Both the position numbers and the translations under genes were made by a program. DNA of 64,000 nucleotides from Talpa occidentalis (Eukaryota; Chordata; Mammalia; Eulipotyphla; Talpidae), in contig NW_023605083.1 in NCBI RefSeq assembly GCF_014898055.3, positions 91,171,721-91,235,720 of the forward strand. Reading direction: 5' to 3'. Below the pieces are notes generated by a model that had not been told where the DNA came from, ran no database searches, and saw nothing but the letters and a program-made list of their open reading frames with translations. Below are positions 46,505 to 59,452 of this stretch, in pieces; the stretch's first letter is position 1; the number at the start of each line of letters is the position of its first letter.

Positions 46505-46905
46505 TTCATTTTATGTGTCAACTTGACAGGGACAGAAGGACAAAAATATTTGGTAAAACATCATTCTGGGTATGTCTGTGAAGGTGTTTTTGGATGGGAT
46601 GAATATCTGAATTGGTAGGCTGGGTAAAGCAGATTGCACTCCTCGGTGTGGTGGGCCTCACCCAATCCACTGAAGCCTTGAATAGAACCAAAAAGATAAG
46701 CCTCCCGTGAGTAGAACAGTGATTCCTGCCTGGGACATTAGCATTTTTCCTGCCTTCAGACTCATACTGAAATAATGGCTCTTCCTGCATCTAGAGCCTG
46801 CCGCCTTCATGCTCAAGCTACCCCATCAGCTCTCATGGGTCTCCAGCTTGTCAACTCAGGACTTGCCACCCTCCACAGTTGCATGAGCCAGTCCCTAATA
46901 ATAAA
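46505..46905 (+). repeat. Ancient interspersed repeat (copy B)
   Basis: Orthologue of 15,360-15,780. Confidence 0.65.
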
Positions 46906-47697
46906 TCACTCATGTGTATGTGTACATGTATATGCGTGGGTGTATGTATATGTATGTGTGGATAGATACATACATACATCCACATCTTACTGGTTCTTTC
47001 TTTGGCAAACCCTGACCAATACAGTATCTGTGAAATATTTAACTGGGGAAAATGGGAGGGGTTGGGAAAGTTACTCATTGCCTGTAGTGTGTGTGTGTAT
47101 TTGAGACATAATTTACTGATAGTATATGTTACTTTTGTAATAAAAATTAAAGCAAAAATCAAATTGCTTAAAGATCCTTTCAAGGTCACTTTCAGAATGA
47201 TCTTCAAAGGCCATATTTTCCCACTGTAGAAATTGCTGCTGACAATTTCTGTGCTGGAGATAGGTCCAGATGTGTTTGTGGTCCCAAAAGAGACAGCCAT
47301 GCTTCCAGTCAGCCATACTGGAAAAGTGTCTTACTACTGGGTATCAAGGAGCAACTGTCTGGGACATAAACTTTTTCTTTTCTAAACCCTATCCTCTCTT
47401 TCTTCTTTGCACCCTACATCTCCCAAGCCCAAATAACCAATCCACACAGAGTCTGAAGTATTAGTTTCTTTTGTTCCAACTCCACTGAAGGCTCAAAATT
47501 CTAATTCCAATGAATTGCAGTAGGAGATAGGTTCTCAGCCTCTCAGATCTGAGGTTCTTAATCCACGCCCTTCTATCTGTCCTCAACCCTTCCTCATGCC
47601 TCTGACTCTTTTCTTCCTTTCTTCAAATTCCCCAATAAAAAGCTGGGACAGGGCTGGGTAGGGTGCAGATCAGAAAGACATGCTGGAGGACGGGCTC

Positions 47698-50600
47698 CTA
47701 GCCCGTGATGTTCAACTTCATCTCACACACCCAGCGGTACATCTGCAGGCAGAAGTCGTCGTTCCAGCGGCCATCCGGCCTCATCTCCGCACAGTCCTCA
47801 GTTCCACCCACCTCGTGCCCCGTCCAGTCGTCTGGCTGCAAGGGAGCCCAGTTCCTAAGAAGGCAGGACAAGCTCTGAGCTCCCCTCCATCCCAGCAACC
47901 CACACCTCCACCTCACCTTGGGCTCAGGGTGCAGAGTTGTAGCCGTGGAGGTTGGGGGTTTGAGGGGGAGAGGGGAGGGATTTGGTTCCTGAAGGATGAG
48001 AGGGAATGGACTGATGTGTTGGGGTGAAAGACCAGGTGGCTGTCCCAAGGCCAAACTAACGGGGTGGGAACTAACGAGGGAACTTGCCTGTAGTTAAGCC
48101 TATGGTCTGTGCCATCCACCCATCTCCAGGTGCCATCACTGTCAGTGAGGCCTATCCAGGTATGGAAGGGCTCCGTGTGCTGTGTAATGAATTTCTGGAA
48201 AACAGAACAGGGTGGGGTTAGAAGTGCTTCCAGTCCCTGGTACGGCCATATAGGCATCAGCTGGGCTTCCCTCAGCCCTCCCCAGCCTAACCTGCTCCAG
48301 GCTGAAGCATCAGCTCCCACTACCACTAGTTCCATGTTTCTCTTCTGTGACCATAGCTGTTGTCAGCTGAATGTACACACACTGGGCTGGACCTCAAGCT
48401 AAACGCTTTACAGGGCTTACTTTATTTAATGCTCATGAGACCTTCTAAATTGGGTGGCTTAATGAGGCACACATTACCCATGAGAATAAGTAGAGCCCAC
48501 GAAGTTGATCTAGTGCCTGAGCTCGCAGCAACTGTACCTGGCCTCCCACTTTACTCCCAACTCACAGCACCACTGGACTCAGGTCTTCTCGCTGTCTCTG
48601 CCCACACTTCTAACTCTTGGAATCTCAACTCTGGCCCCTGGCCCTGCAGCCCCCATGCACCCTGGCACTGCTAAGGATCTTGGTCTCACTCTCCTCTCAG
48701 ATACATCAGATTCTATGTAGCTGACATTTTCAGAGCTTTGCCAGGCCTTGAATTTTCAAGCTTGGACCCAGGGCCCAAGGCCCTGTTAGGACTTGGCTAC
48801 CTTGGGTCTGGCCAGCTGTCCTGCAAATGGGAGGCTGCCCTGGGTGTGAGGAGCAGCCCGGTCAGCCAGTGGGCAGGGGCTGGTTTGAAAGGGGTTGCTG
48901 AAATAGCTCCCTTAGGACAGCAGACCCCCCGAGTGGCCTCCTGTACAGATACTGGTACTTCTGGGAACATAAATCCCCATGGTTTATGAAAGTAGCAGGG
49001 AGAGGGTATGATCACCTGGTTTTGTGGAGGAAATAGAGGGATGGGCTCACCAACACACACGCCTTGCAGTTCCCTTTGACAACATGTGAAGAGTCTCCAA
49101 TGGCATTTGAAGGAAATTTCCTGATTCCTTTCTCACTTCCTAGAGACCCAACTAAGGTTGCAGTTAACTCTCTCATCTATGGGTAGACATATCACACCCC
49201 TGAATTCTAGAATCCAGCAAATAGGACAATGTCCTGTGCACGAAGGGGCAACCCTCAGAAGCTGGTGGGGTTGCTGCCTGCATCAGAGGGGCAGCAGAGG
49301 TTGAGGGAAAGTGTCTCAGGACAAAATGTTCCATCCGCTACTGCCCATTGCCCTAGACCCCACTTTCTTTCACCAGAAGAAGGTAGACAACAAATATAAA
49401 TCATCAATAGCCAGTCCTCTGTGATGCAGAAGAAATAGTCAAGTAGCACCAGATGATCAGAGCAGAGTCTAGGTGAGTTCATCTCCCCTACTCACGGATA
49501 GATAACAGACAAGAAAGAAAGATTGAGATTATTCACAAAAGTAGCACAGCAAGAATATTATCATGGAAGTGATGCAAAAATAAAGATGAGGGTCCTCCCT
49601 GGTGGTGGAAGGGGTTGAGCAAAGACTATGAAGCTCTCCGCAGCCACTACAGGACCAGTTTGATCCCTGGCCATGGAGGTGACCCGCATGGCGCAGCAGA
49701 CCTCTCCTGTCTTGACCCCTGCTCCGCTCAGCAGTGTATTTCACACAGTCTGCCTATTGTGTTCCCCGCTCTTCCCTGCACTCTGGCCTGTACCCCAGTT
49801 CTTGCGTGCATAAATAAATCTTAAAAAATACTTTGGAAAGGAGTGTGTCAGAAAATAAGGAGATATTGGAGAACAGCTCACATCCTCCAAAAAATTAGAG
49901 AGATGAATGACATGTGACATTAAAGAAAAATAATTAACACAACAGTAAAAAAAGGGAAGAAGCACAGGAGAGAAATTCAAACTACATAAACAAAAACCAG
50001 CCACAGAGCAGAATATGAAAATGGGCTTGAGATATGAAAATGGGCTAAGCACAGGCCCCAGGCTGCAGAGAAAAAGATCCAAGGAATTATGGTGATGGAC
50101 TGTGGGCACTTTGATGGTGAGAGAGCTACGGAGACCACATCTGAGGGGAGAAATCATATACCATCCCAAAATCAACAACGATGTAAGAAAAAGTTACGTC
50201 CTTTAAAAATTAATTAATTTTTTAAAAAATCAAGACCCATTCTATTTATATCACATAAAGATGAAGTCAAGGCAAAAAACATTAAAAGGGTCACTGACCT
50301 GCATTTCTCAGGATGAAAATACAACCTAAGTGGCCTCCCTGGTGGCGCAAGGTTGAAGTCTCAGCGCTATAAAGCTGTTATTGCCAGTCACCACATTCTG
50401 AGTTCGATCCCTGACCAGGGAGATAACCCACATGGCACAGCAGACCTCTCCTGTCTTTCCCACTGCTCCCCTCAGCAGTGTATTTCAATCAGTCTGCCTG
50501 TTCTGCTCCCCACTCTGTCTCTGGTGAATCCTCTCACACCAAATCCAAACCTCTGGCCTACACCCCAGTTCTTATATGCATAAATAAATAAATCTCTAAA

Positions 50601-53600
50601 AAGTTCTTATATGCATAAATAAATAAATCTCTAAAAAAAGAATAAAATAAAAATTAATTTATTTTTAACCTCCCAGAACCTTTCTAGAGTCTTCCTTAGG
50701 TTAAAAAAAAACCTTAATAAAGCGAGCCTGAACCACCCCCCAGAGTGCACACCCCAGGGTTCCTCCTGCCTCCACCCAGGCTCCAGCTTCACCTGCTCCT
50801 CCCTGGTGTTGATGACCACCAGGTGGGCGTTCTCCAGCCGGCAGTACTTCTCAGCCTCCGGCCAGGTCTTCCCAGAGCGAGAGAACCAGTAGCAGCTGCC
50901 TCCATGCTCCAGCCAGTTAACCGGGCAGCACTCTGTGCCTGTGAGGGGGCAGCGGGAGATGAGATCCTGCTGAGGGGACAGGCACAAAGGGACCAGGGAC
51001 CGCCCCTCTCCCTACCGTTGCTGCGGAAGAACGCCATCTGACAAGACAGGGTGCGCAGATCCCCTGAGAAGTGCTTCAGATGAAGGAGCAAGGTGGAATG
51101 ATCTAGAGGGACAGAGGGACGGGCTACGATGTGGGCTGTGTGGGTGCCTCTCTGCCCCTCCACCCTCACGACCCAGCACAGGCCTTGGGCTGTGGACGCA
51201 CACATGCGCAGCACACTCACGCCACACTCACGCCACGCGGGCGCACACCTCTCACGCACTACCGAGGGGTTTCTCACATGTTTTCAGGTCCAACAGCTGT
51301 TTGTTCATTTTGGTTTCTAGAGATGTCACTTTGTTCCCAGAGCTGCCTCCTGAAAACAAGGGACGGGGCGGGGAGAGGAGTTAAACTTTCCTCTCGGTTC
51401 TGTCTCCTTAACTCCGGGCGTCCTCACCTCCCTGGGGCGTAGTCCTGGCACCATCACCTTGACCTGGGATGTTGCGGTCCCCACCCCCTGGCGCCCCAAC
51501 ATCTAGGAGGTGCCCTGAGCTGCCACAGAGACTTCTGAAGCACACACCTGCTCAGGTCGCTCCCCTGCTTCAATCCCTTCAATAGGTCCCCATTCCCTCC
51601 AAATAAAGCCTCACATCGTTACTCTCATCATTAACCTGCATGGTCTAGCCCCGACCTGCTCTCTGCTCTCTCAACACCTAGTTCTGCCAGGCTGGAGTTG
51701 TTTAGTCTCCCTCACGCCTGGTGCCACAGATTCTGTTTTCCCTGCCTGGTTTTAATCCATCCTCTACCTGCCTCACCCCAGTTCATCCCTCAGCTCAGAT
51801 TCAGTGGCCCTGAACCTTACCCAGTATCTCAGGCTGGGTGATCTGCCCCAGCCCGCAGCCCACAGCACCAAGCATGCCCCCACTGCAGACTCAGCACTGG
51901 ACACCAGCACCAACCCTCACAACAGGTGCCTTCCCACTCACCATGGAAGCTCAGAGCCTCCATCTCCATCAGGGTGCTAGAGGAGAAGTTGCTGAATTTT
52001 TCTTTTAGGGTCCACAACTCCATCTGCAACTGCGTTCCTTGTCAGGAGACAGTGGGGACAGGACAAAGTGAAGGGGGCTGTGTCCCGTATGAGAGCCCCC
52101 ATTGTCATCTGATCTGTGTGCCTATCCCCCTCCCTACGCACCACTGCCTCCATATTTGCCCCAGCACTGCCCATTTCTCTTTCCCCATCACCTCCCCCAC
52201 CCCTCCTGGTCCCTGTGACCCTCACTTTGGGACCCGATCACACACGTGGCTACCAGCAGCAGGATGTTGACGCTCAGGGCGAGCAGACTGAGCCTGTGCC
52301 TGGAGCAGAAACGCTGCCGCAGGAGGGGCTGAGGCAGGGGAGTCCCTGCAAAAGAAGGGGAGACAGGAAGAGGGGGGTCAGAGCGGGGATCTAGATAATG
52401 GAAGGCAGAGGAAGTATAACTGAGAGTGGTGGGGGAACTAGATGCCGGGGCAGCTTTAGGGGAGTCAGGGGCTTTGGCCCCAGCCTCTAGTCTTTGCACA
52501 CACACACTTGCACACTGGCATCCACCAGGAATGCTGCCGTGGGGATACTCTAGACCCACCTAATCATAAAAGTAGACCCAAATCAATCAAATTGACTCCA
52601 AATTACCTAAGTCCATCCCCAAACAAAGCTCAAGAATATTTAGAGCAATACCAATATATCCAGCACCCAACAAGGTAAAATTCACAATGTCTGGAATCCA
52701 ATCAAAGATTGGAAGAAGCCAGAAACACAACTCATATCAGGAAGCTAATAATCCATCTAAACGGACACAGATGACAGCATTAGCAGACAGGAACCAAAAA
52801 AAAAAAAAAAAAAAAAAAGATATTAAGCTTAAAAAAACCCAGATATTATAATTGTATTCATGTGTAGGGCCACTCCTCCCAGCCCAGGCTAGCCAATCCT
52901 CCTCCCTGAGCTCTAAGCCCCAACAGCTCCTGTCTCCACTGAGCCAGGCTCCATCCCTGGCACCCACACACCTGACACCCTTCCCCCAGCCCTGATTCCT
53001 GCCCTTCATCCTAGAACAGCACAAATCCCTCCCATGTTAAAACTTTACCACAAATACTTGGGGCCTTTAGTCAAAATTTGCTACAGAAGGATTCAGGCAT
53101 GGAGGCTGGGAGGAGGGGATGGCCATCTTTCAGGATCTCCTGTGCCCCAAGCCAAGCCCCGGCCCAGCCCCCCACACATGCATGCACACTCTCCTGTGTG
53201 TTTCTCTTGCACACACATACAGATGTGCGCACACACACACACAGAGCACACTCTGCTCAGGTCAGAAGGAGAAGGGAGGAGTCGTCCCCAGCACCTATTT
53301 TTGCCCTGAGCCCTAACACACGCCCTTTTCTGGGGCCCTGCAGGGAGAGAGAAGGCGAGGTCGGGGGCAAGCAGAGGCATCAGGCACCTCCCACCCAGAG
53401 GGGCCTCGTCCCTGGTCATGGAGTGAATATGACAGAGACCTCAGAGAGACAGAGAGCCACGGGGAGCTAGACAGCTAGAAACTGAACACTTGCCTTTCCA
53501 AAACAGGTCTTCTTTCCTGGGGTTGTCCTCATGAGTTCCTGGCCTCTCGCCTCCACCCAGCTGGTGGTCATCTTCTTCAGGGTCCAGCTGCTGGATGTCT

Positions 53601-53617
53601 TGAAAGTCCTTCTCCAT
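47698..53617 (-). CDS. ASGR2: Asialoglycoprotein receptor 2, copy B (intact)
   Basis: This is the second ASGR2 gene. Coding exons on the minus strand are 53617-53494, 52345-52226, 52037-51942, 51349-51278, 51102-51016, 50938-50793, 48194-48088 and 47854-47698 (TAG). They sum to 909 bases, 302 residues plus stop (human ASGR2 is 311). Exon 1 starts [11 protein letters not shown]; the membrane segment is about residues 60-79; the stalk has an NFS sequon at N98; the lectin domain runs from about 170 to 302, with QPD 257-259 (Gal-type specificity), WND 281-283 and a C-terminal NIT sequon at N299. Two introns start with GC rather than GT, after exon 1 (AAAG|GCAAGT) and exon 7 (CAG|GCAAGT). Between its phase-1 exons 2 and 3 it uses CAAA|GTGAGG, like the short human form without EGH. 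It lies upstream of CLEC10A on the same strand, as in human. It is the better candidate for the functional gene. Confidence 0.93.
49592..49828 (+). mobile_element. Chimeric SINE in ASGR2-B intron 6
   Basis: The 5' part matches copy A SINE 18,470-18,748 and the 3' part matches SINE 18,816-19,040. The switch lies near 49,745-49,770. Read as a SINE-SINE recombination. Confidence 0.8.
49850..50190 (+). mobile_element. L1 3' UTR remnant in ASGR2-B intron 6
   Basis: Orthologue of 19,050-19,400; contains a small local duplication (GATATGAAAATGGGC twice near 50,015-50,045). Confidence 0.5.
50332..50640 (+). mobile_element. tRNA-derived SINE (shared) with duplicated tail
   Basis: Orthologue of 19,540-19,812. 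The last 35 bases (TTCTTATATGCATAAATAAA...) occur twice in tandem, at about 50,569 and 50,604. Confidence 0.92.
50722..51765. other. Tract near-identical to copy A
   Basis: Partner of 19,890-20,940 over ASGR2 exons 4-6. Confidence 0.7.
52555..52850 (+). mobile_element. Ancient L1 5'-region remnant with long poly(A) (copy B)
   Basis: Orthologue of 22,260-22,520. It carries an A-run at 52,796-52,818 where copy A has CAAAACAAAAC. Confidence 0.7.
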
Positions 53618-54844
53618 GTTGGTCCAGGCTGGAGCTGGAGTTGGCAGGTTGGGTCGGTGGTAGGACCGAGTCTGGGGCTGATGCTAGTGCTCAGATGCTA
53701 ATTCAGGGGGAGGCAGATGATGGACTTGAACATAACATCTGAGTGGGTCAAGGCCATGATCTGAGCTGCGTCTGAGTTGGGAAGTGAGTTTGGGGCTGGG
53801 ATGTGGCATACACTGGGTTTCCACCCTCTCAGGCCATTACTTGGGACCTGACCCAGCTAGGACCCTTCCCTCCACACTCTCAAGGAACAAACCACCACAC
53901 ACCTCCCCATCTGGCCTCCACTGTGCCTGAACCAGAGTCTCCTTAATTTCAAACTCCCCAATCGCACACGCCTACCAACCTGGGTTACCTGTTCGAGGTG
54001 TGGGGGCTGATTCCTAGGTCCCTCAGGCAACCTGGACCCCAGGGCAAAGGAGAGGCTAAGGTTCAGAAGTGGGGCAGGCAGCGCTAGAAGAGGAGAGGAG
54101 AGGAGGGGGGTGACCCCAGGAGGGCCTTGAGCCCGTGCGTCTGTCCGAGTGGTTCTAACCTGGCATCTCCTGCCCCTGGGACTTTGGACAGTAAATAGAA
54201 GTAGAAATGGAGTTGGAACTCAGGCAAAGTGTAGTGGGGGGCAGGGGACAGAACCGTCTCTGTTTCCCCAGGGAAGGGGAGCTCCTACTCACCCCACACC
54301 TCCATAGGCCAGTCACTTCATTCCTCATTGCACAGGTCAGGAGGGGTCCTAGCCAGAAAGGGCCAGGGGTACAGTTTCCTCTTTCCCTTCTGTCCCTCCC
54401 CTTCCACATCCTGCCTCTGAGTTTCCCAGAGTTACATGTGTCTCCAAATATCCCTGACCAGGATCAGAGGGGCCCAATCTCAGCTCTTGCCCAATCCAGA
54501 CCCATGACCCTGGCGGGCCCCAGCTTCCTGCAGGCTCAACCACTGGGCTGCCCAGCTCAGGCCTGACTGGCTTCACTGTCCTGGGGAGGAGAGCCCTCAA
54601 AACCAGAGTGGAGGTAGCAGGGGAAGGAGAGAAGAGCTTCACAGAGGCATCATCCCCTGCAGCAGGAGTTCAACCTCAGTAAGCACCTTCCACAGCCCAG
54701 GCACCACCCCTGGCCTCACCCACCCCACTGCTGTGAAGATCTGCAAGGTCACTCACGTGAGAGTTGAAGTCATGTCTGGGGATCCCGCTCCCTGCTCTGA
54801 CAGGTGGGAAGGAAGTTCAAAACCCTGGCCCAGACTCAGTCAGA

Positions 54845-55386
54845 ATTGTCTGGCCCGCTCTGTGAAGACACCAACAGAAAAAAATCCACACACCTGTGAG
54901 GAAATGAAATCAGCAACTGCTCTGAGCAGAAGGTCATTAGAGAAACATGAAAACAAGGAGAACCCATCCAAGAATCTGGTCGCAGAGTTAGGATACGGTG
55001 TGAGGACAGTGCCTCACCTCCCTCCATGGACAGACAGAACAGTCGGGAAAGTCTGACACTTTAAATCCTGTAAATGAAAACCAAAACCCTTGCCAAAACC
55101 TAACCCACTGGACACTGTACCATTTGACCTAAGAAAATAATTACTCCCATCTTTCCTGAGGTGTGTCCCTGCATTAAAACCAGTGAATGGCAGAGACGTT
55201 CCCTCAAAGTCTATCAGACTATGCCTGAGTTCAGATCCTCACTTTGATTATCTAGCAAAGTCTTTGTCTAATTATCACTACTACTGGGATCAGCTCAACC
55301 CACATGTGTAGCCCCACAACAGAGCACCTCCAGACACAGGTGCTTTTGTTGTTCCCATTTCACAGGAGCCTGGGGGAGGTATGTGA
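54845..55386. other. Unique spacer upstream of ASGR2-B
   Basis: First sequence outside the duplication on the right. No coding exon recognised; many stops. Confidence 0.5.
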
Positions 55387-55631
55387 CTTCCTTGCATGGG
55401 TCCAAAATATGACTGTTGCAATTGCCAAAGTCCTTTTAGCTTTCGTCATCTCCAAAATTGCTTCCATCATTAACAAATCTGTTACAGCCCTCCCCATTGC
55501 CACCATATCCACCACCATGGCTACCGCCAAAGCACCTTGACCACTGAAGTTCCTCCATGACTAAAGTTGTCATTCATGGGAGTTTTTCACCAACTTTGTG
55601 TTGTGACCCATTAGAAGGTCGGGAAACTCAA
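55387..55631 (-). pseudogene. HNRNPA1P: Inverted fragment of the HNRNPA1 pseudogene with flank
   Basis: The reverse complement of this 245-base stretch matches 56,483-56,728 at about 97% (roughly eight differences). It covers the start of the HNRNPA1-derived sequence plus about 50 bases that do not look like HNRNPA1. It is therefore a later inverted duplication of the pseudogene edge, not a separate retrocopy. A SINE at 55,727 lies in the spacer. Confidence 0.85.
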
Positions 55632-55726
55632 ACTCTCCCTCAGGGAAGAGGGAGAGAGGGCAGGGAGATTGGGAAGAAACAAGGTCGAGGAGAAAATCAT
55701 ACCTCAGGAGAGGGGGTCTTGAGCCT

Positions 55727-55972
55727 CCCCAGTGGCACAGCAGTTGAGCGCTGGGTTGCGAAGCTGCCTGCAGCCTCTGCAGCGCCGGCTGCCGGCGAGG
55801 TTCCCACATGGTAAGCAGACCTCTCCTGCCGCCCGCTGCTCCCCTCAGCAGTGTACTTTGTCACTCTGCCTGCTCTGCCCTCCCCTCTGGCTCTGGTGAA
55901 TTCTCTCACCCTCCCGCGCTTCTGACTGTACCCAGTGCTTGTATAAATAAATAAATAAATCTTTAAAAAAAA
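55727..55972 (+). mobile_element. tRNA-derived SINE
   Basis: Near-consensus copy between the two arms of the HNRNPA1 inverted repeat. Part of the body near the B box is missing. Confidence 0.94.
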
Positions 55973-56534
55973 AAGGGGGGGGTCTTCACAGTCCTCTGAG
56001 GAAGATGGGGCTCTATAGACTAAGAAACATGATTAATGATTATTGTCTACACTAGCAATAGCTTGGGAAAGAAAACACAGTTTTCACCCATGATTTTCTG
56101 GCCTCACTCAATGGGCTGCAGGTTACAGGCAGAGTTTCTCTTCTAAAGCTGCTCTGTTTCCCCCGATACTGGAAAGGTGTTCAAACAGAGGCCTGTGCTT
56201 TTCTTAGGGTGACTTTCTGACATACACAGGAAGTAACCCCTTGCTCATGGTCTCATATTCCTACAGTGACCAAAGCTTTGTGATCTAGAGAACATGTGCA
56301 AGCAGACTTTCTGTTCTCCTTCCTTCTGAATCTCCAGGCACATAATAGGTGCTCAACAAATGCTTGTTGTATGAATGAGTGGTTGAATGAATAAATGAGT
56401 GAATGATTTTGTAGATATGGTATTGACATGAAAGTTTCACAAAGCAATACCTCCCTTAAGTTGGCATTCATGACCAAATAAATTGAGTTTCCCAACCTTC
56501 TAATGGGTCGCAACACAAAGTTGGTGAAAAACTC

Positions 56535-57195
<661 letters not shown>

Positions 57196-57384
57196 CACTC
57201 CTAGGAAGTCACAATCTTGGCAGGGATATGGTTTTAGTTCCAAGATACAGGCAAGAACTTAACAAATGCATTGTCTACTGCATGTCAAGATTTACCAACT
57301 GCTGTCCAGGAGTGGGGAAGGGGGAAATTCTCACTAGCCAACCGCAGTGACTGAACTGATTCTAAGTTTTAGGGTATAAGCTAC

Positions 57385-58076
57385 CTGCCGCGGACCAGCA
57401 CAGCAGTGAACGATGAGGCCGTCTCAGGGTTGAGAGACTGCGCAGGGTGGTCAGGGATTCAGCTGAAGAAATGACAAACAGACACACTTCAAGAGAGAGT
57501 GTAAATCTGAGTGCGATTTTATTTAAGTTAGTTGCCAGTATATATATGTTTCCAAAAGCACAGAACAGTGAATGGATTTAGCTTATCACTGAGTGATTTA
57601 CCTCATTCCTAAGTAGATAGACCATTAGTTTTGTTTTTAAACTATATGATCGCATTTTTTGTTTTACTAACTACTTTTTTCACCTAAACTATATTTTAAT
57701 TATTACAGGGTTTAGTAACATTTCATTTGAGTCAGACTTGTGTTAAGGATTTCATATGATTTTTTAATTAACAACCAATGACCTTTATAGAAGAAAGAAG
57801 GAAGTTTAGAAAGACAATAAAGGGATAAAGTTTGTAGTTCTAGAAAGACGAGATAAGGTTTTTTAGCTCCTGGTGGTCTTAATCTTTTGATAAGCTTCTG
57901 TCTTATCTATGTCTTCAGGGAACTTTGCTGTACTCCCCTGCGCTTGCCCAGCCGGACCTAGGGACCTTGGCGAAAGCCATTAGCCCTAAAGGTCACTGCA
58001 GGGGGAGGTGCAGCAGCTACTCACTTCTGGGGAGATAGAACAGAGAAAATGAGAGAGATACTATGCATCCCTCTCT
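57385..58076 (-). mobile_element. Solo LTR, minus strand
   Basis: Read on the minus strand it has TTAAATAAAATCGCACTC (polyadenylation signal) followed by a U5-like C/T-rich end. The opposite end starts near CTATCTCCCCAGAAGTGAG. No internal genes. Limits are approximate. Confidence 0.6.
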
Positions 58077-58164
58077 TTTCCCTAATTGAAAGTCAGCATT
58101 TAATTTACCAAAATTGACACATACTTAGCTATTCCAAAATTTCCTTATTACATGGCATTACATT

Positions 58165-58480
58165 TTTTTTTTATAGAGGCATGCTTTATTAATTTAATTT
58201 ATTTATTTATTTTGTTTGTTTGTTTGTTTATACATGCACTGGGTACAGTCAGAGGTGCGGGAGGGTGAGAGAATTCACCAGATCCAGAGGGGAGAGCAGA
58301 GCAGCAGAGGACCGAAGTACACTGCTGAGGGGAGCAGCGGGTGGCAGGAGAGGTCTGCGCGCCATGTGGGACCCTCCTCCGGTGGCCTGGGAGCAGCCGG
58401 GGATCGAACCGGCACCGCGGAGGCTGCGGGCAGCTTCGCAACCCAGCGCTCAACCGCTGAGCCACCGGGGAGGCCCCCCG
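58165..58480 (-). mobile_element. tRNA-derived SINE
   Basis: Near-consensus, with the TTTGTTTGTTTGTTTATACA tail variant. Confidence 0.95.
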
Positions 58481-58594
58481 CATTTACATTTTTTGGGGGG
58501 TCTTCTGCTTTGGGTTTTATTTGGTTGACTTTGGTTTGCGGGTTTTTTTTTTTCTAGTACCTCAGGTACAGAAAGGTTGGTTAGTTCTGTTCCT

Positions 58595-59090
58595 GAGTTT
58601 ATTGTTGTGCCCAAGATCGGCAGACTCAGTGAGCATAGCCTCCAAGAACCCAGAGACAGCCAATGCAAACACAAAAGGGAGTTTATTACAGACTCAAGTC
58701 TGGGCTCACAGCACCTACCGACGCAGTGGCAGATATCGAGAGAGCCCCAAACAAAGGAAGCAGGGGTTTTATATAGGGTTACAAGGAGTTTTAAAAATTA
58801 AATCATGCTGGCAGTTTCTCATTGGCTACAAGGATGTGTTCTTCAACTTGTGTGCGGCTATAATTCTAAGCTGATTGCTCTGGCTGAGATGCAGCTACAA
58901 TTACGGCAAGTTCTCCCTCATTGGAGACCGGAGGGCAAGTGTGGAGTGAGGGTCGGTCGAAACTGTTGATATCTCTGGAATGCAGTCGTCATTCCCAGGA
59001 CAGCAAAACCTAAAATTCTAAAAATGGCAGTTACACACAAAATGACAAAGCAATGGCTAAGAATACTTATTTCTGGTTCCACATTTATGA
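58595..59090 (-). mobile_element. Solo LTR, minus strand
   Basis: On the minus strand TATATAAAACCCC (58,765-58,780) is followed about 90 bases later by GTAATAAACTCCCTTT (58,675-58,690), then a U5-like segment. This is the TATA/polyadenylation layout of a retroviral LTR. No internal genes. Confidence 0.72.
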
Positions 59091-59313
59091 CACCCAATCT
59101 TCCTCAGAAGTCTGAGCAAGACCTTCTCTAGTTTTATTAGTTTCTTTCCTCCATCTTGTTTTCCCACAATTCCCATAGGGAGCTAAAACAGTGTCTTTGC
59201 CTTGCTTTGATGGCTTTGGCTTCCAAAGATAGGAGCCATCAACTTCTCTCCTCATTGTACATGCAAATCATACTCCCCCATCTTCCAGAGGAAGAGCCCA
59301 TTTCTCTTCCCCT

Positions 59314-59452
59314 TGACTCTGGGTTGACCCTGTGGCTTGCCCTGACCAACAGAAAGTGCCAGAAGGAAGGCTTTACCTTCCTGTTGACTCTGGGTTGACC
59401 CTGTCCCTGTGGCTTATCCTGACCAACAGAAAGTGCTAGAAGGAAGGCTTTG
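59314..59452. repeat. Tandem duplication of about 70 bases
   Basis: TTGACTCTGGGTTGACCCTG ... CAGAAAGTGCCAGAAGGAAG occurs twice in a row with small differences (second unit has an extra TCCCTG). Confidence 0.85.

Larger units (their letters stand above)
31976..54844. repeat. Segmental duplication, copy B
   Basis: This is the second copy of 72-25,950, in the same orientation. Detectable homology with copy A begins at 31,976 (attttccctgtt) only because the window starts there; the true left edge may lie near 25,951 if CLEC10A is part of the unit. The right edge is at about 54,844, after which copies A and B share nothing. Copy B has its own SINEs at 32,030, 32,313, 40,826 and 45,884 and its own L1s near 41.1 and 42.3 kb. 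Confidence 0.95.

Noticed and set aside
55304..55540. 78-codon plus-strand frame
   Set aside because: Antisense reading of the inverted HNRNPA1 pseudogene fragment.
57385..59090. A single provirus formed by the two minus-strand LTRs
   Set aside because: The two LTRs are not alike, and the interval between them holds only a SINE, with no gag, pol or env sequence.
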